A DNA stretch of 64,000 bases, taken from positions 329,001 through 393,000 of the forward strand of contig JACVTC010000002.1 of the NCBI GenBank assembly GCA_016946835.1. Direction: 5' to 3'. This DNA is from Neocallimastix lanati (nom. inval.). Lineage: Eukaryota; Neocallimastigomycota; Neocallimastigomycetes; Neocallimastigales; Neocallimastigaceae. The notes under the pieces are model-generated. The model had not been told where the DNA came from and made no database searches. It saw nothing but the letters and a program-made list of their open reading frames with translations. Shown here piece by piece: positions 61,751-64,000 of this stretch. Made by a program: the position numbers and the translations under genes. Position 1 is the first letter of the stretch; each line of letters starts with the position of its first letter.

Positions 61751-62602
61751 TAACAAAAATAATAATAATTATATAATATAATTAATAAAAGTGATCAAAC
61801 ATTCCAAAATAAAATCATAAATTCTTAATAAATTGCATAAAAATAAATGATATGAAATAAAAATAAAAACCTTAATTATTAATATATTATTTAATAATTA
61901 CATAAAAATAAATTAATAAGCATTAATTAATCACTTGATTTGATATAAAACAAATATTTGTAGCAACATATTTTGTATATTTAATAATAATTTATTTTTT
62001 TTTATAATATTTTATTTTATTTCAATATGTATTATTATAATTATAATAATTATAATACTTTAATTAATATAAAATTTATATAGTTCTATATATTAGAATA
62101 TATAAATTAAATGTTGGGTATTTATACAATTAATATTAGGAATAATTACAATAATGTAATAAACTATGGCCAAATTGAAAGATCAAATTATAAAAATAAT
62201 TTTTCTAATCTATAATAATGGATTAGAAATAACAATAAGAATCTGAGGAATTTTAAGAATTCACCAATAAATATTATGACTCAAGGAATACAAAATAATA
62301 ACTAAAATAAATATACTAAACTTTGACTAAACATTCATAATTATTATAGATTTAGAACAGGTAATAATAATAATAATTTAAACATTAGAAATGATAATAA
62401 TATAAAAATTGGAAAATTTTAAGACCAAATTTAAAAATTAGTTCAACAAATAGTTCAACAAATAATAATAATATTAAGGATAATAATAGTAAACAGTAAT
62501 AATGATAAAGATAATAACTATATTAATAATATTAATGAAAATATAATTAATAATAATTCAATTAATAATTTTATCAATAATGGTATATTTAATTTGGATA
62601 CA

Positions 62603-62660
<58 letters not shown>

Positions 62661-63078
62661 CATATAATAATAAAAAAAATAATAAAAATGACATGTTGGA
62701 TAACAATAAATATTAAAACTATTGATAATAATGAAAATATTAATTCAAATAATAAAAAGAATAAAGATAATAACAATATTATTGTGAATTCTGAAAATAT
62801 AATTAACAAGAGAAATAGTATTAAAAATGTAAAAGAAGAAATAAATATTAATGAACCTTTAAAAGTTGAAATCATTAACAATAGAACTAATAAGTCTATA
62901 ACTCCTAGTTTGATAATAAAATCAAAAGTTATTAATAAAAATTCAAAAATAAACAATATTCAAATTATTCCAAATGATAATAAAAATAAGCAATTTACAA
63001 ATAAAGTATATTCAGTCAATAATAATATTAATATAAAATAAAGAAAAATTATTAATAAAAATTCTCCGATAGATGAAT
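61751..63078. other. AT-rich DNA with degenerate Asn-rich coding-like sequence and an AAT microsatellite
   Basis: From about 62110 to 63040 the plus strand is full of AAT/AAC codons in all frames, like the Asn-rich linker at 58500-59990, but I cannot tie it to a gene. A pure (AAT)n run of about 16 units lies at 62602-62650. The 3' end of the preceding LTR should lie somewhere in 61518-61800. Confidence 0.45.
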
Positions 63079-63175
63079 CTTGTAAATTTGTAAATGTTGG
63101 TAGTGATAAGAAAATAGAAATTAATAAAATTAATTTCTATTTTCTTATCACTACCAACATTTACAAATTTACAAG
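63079..63175. repeat. Perfect hairpin with 45-bp arms
   Basis: Left arm 63079-63123 starts CTTGTAAATTTGTAAATG; right arm 63131-63175 is its exact reverse complement; loop of seven bases, ATAAAAT. The right arm ends at the base before the LTR start at 63176. Confidence 0.92.
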
Positions 63176-63430
63176 TGTTAAGTATTAGCTACATTATAAT
63201 TATACATTATACATTGTAATATTAATATGCCACTATAAGCCACATTATGAATACATTAGTTATTAGATAGTTATTAAATAGTTATTTTAAGTCTTATTTA
63301 TTATATTTTGTTAAACCGTAATATTCTTTATTATGTAATATTTCATATAATTAAATATAAATAAATAAAAGCCATATTAACTATAAATAATCATAATTGA
63401 GATTGTAAGATTTCAGTTACATTCTTTACA
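63176..63430 (+). repeat. Putative 5' LTR of a Ty1/copia element running off the window
   Basis: Starts TGTTAAGTATTAGC, ends CTTTACA, and is followed at 63431 by GATTAAAAGTCTTA, which resembles the primer-binding site at 26904. A gag start follows at 63627. Confidence 0.65.
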
Positions 63431-63626
63431 GATTAAAAGTCTTACCTAATGAGCTATAAGCTATAAAAATACTAAAACTAAATTAAACAAACTCGTTATA
63501 ATTAAAATATTAAATAAATAATTTAAAATTTACAAATTCAAAAATTTTTGAAATTAGATTTCAAAATTAAAATTTCAAAATTTAAATTTTTTTTTTTTAA
63601 AATTAATTAAAATTCTAAATTCCAAA

Positions 63627-64000
63627 ATGGAAACTAACAAATCTAGAAATTCAGGAAAATCTGAAGAATCGTCAACTTCACAAAACAATAATTATGAAAG
63701 TGAAGAACAAGAAATTCAAGATTACGAAAATGACGATTTCAATTTTTTGAAAGACTTTGAAGAAAATGTAAACAAACAAAATTATATTCCAAAGTCGAAA
63801 AGAAAACATATTGAAGAAAATTTAAACGACTTAGAAGAAAATGTCAACAAACAATTCTCAATCTTTGATAGAAACACAAAGAATTTTATTAAAAGATTAA
63901 ACAGAGCCAACGAAAAGCTCATAAGAAGAAGGAAGTCAGATATGACAAATAAATCGGTTTTTAATTATCAAAATTTTAAATTAACTACAGAAAACTTTCC
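63627..64000 (+). other. Gag start of a Ty1/copia element, cut by the window end
   Basis: Open for 124 codons from METNKSRNSGKSEESS to the last base. The segment FKLTTENFP matches the LTTENFLNWK part of the gag at 27968, which places it in the same copia family. A short internal repeat is visible (FEENVNKQ, then LEENVNKQ). What is visible looks whole. With the LTR at 63176 it is the 5' end of an element of which the rest lies outside the window. Confidence 0.7.

Noticed and set aside
62518-62956. Open frames on both strands rich in Ile/Leu or Asn
   Set aside because: They come from the AAT microsatellite and its surroundings; the minus-strand versions are reverse readings of Asn codons.
1-64000. 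Mitochondrial DNA
   Set aside because: AT content would fit, but spliceosomal GT-AG introns, signal peptides, LTR elements and a SINE show nuclear DNA.

Overview
The window looks like nuclear DNA of an early-diverging, extremely AT-rich fungus, most likely an anaerobic gut fungus (Neocallimastigomycota). The basis is the very low GC content, short GT-AG spliceosomal introns of about 80-160 bases, Asn- and Lys-rich proteins, and a giant secreted Cys-rich repeat protein of the scaffoldin-like type known from these fungi. No search was run; all family calls come from motifs read by eye.

Layout. Positions 1-17,700 are a host gene cluster: two choline-transporter-like (CTL/SLC44) genes facing each other tail to tail (1536-3461 plus, 6018-7851 minus), a three-exon LITAF-domain gene between them (3958-4872 minus), and then a 20-exon scaffoldin-like gene (8785-17679 plus) built from four tandem four-exon modules. 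A small four-exon membrane-protein gene lies at 19095-19810 (minus). From 20.7 kb the window is mostly mobile DNA: a tRNA-derived SINE (20722-21184), Ty3/gypsy remnants (21944-24535 minus, 24588-26308 plus, 33280-36072 plus) and an internally deleted Ty1/copia element with both LTRs (26660-29344). Its 3' LTR abuts an inverted copy (29345-32255, minus) of the window's own left end. That copy lacks the whole 6.4-kb CTL-LITAF-CTL block.

From 39.5 to 52.8 kb there is an island of giant-virus-like fossils: a D6/D11-type helicase (minus), a largest-subunit (Rpb1-like) RNA polymerase fragment (plus), and two unassigned virus-like coding remnants. A young Ty1/copia element (44377-49538, 5-bp target duplication GATAT, nearly identical LTRs) is inserted in the island. 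Beyond it come AT-rich DNA with a perfect 152-bp inverted-repeat pair (55128-57217), a decayed second SINE, another Ty1/copia remnant (57816-about 61750), a perfect 45-bp-arm hairpin, and the 5' end of a further Ty1/copia element running off the window (63176-64000).

The host genes suggest membrane and surface functions (transport, endosomal sorting adaptor, secreted scaffold). The only regulatory sites called are a putative retrotransposon primer-binding site and SINE Pol III boxes; promoters cannot be read reliably in DNA this AT-rich.
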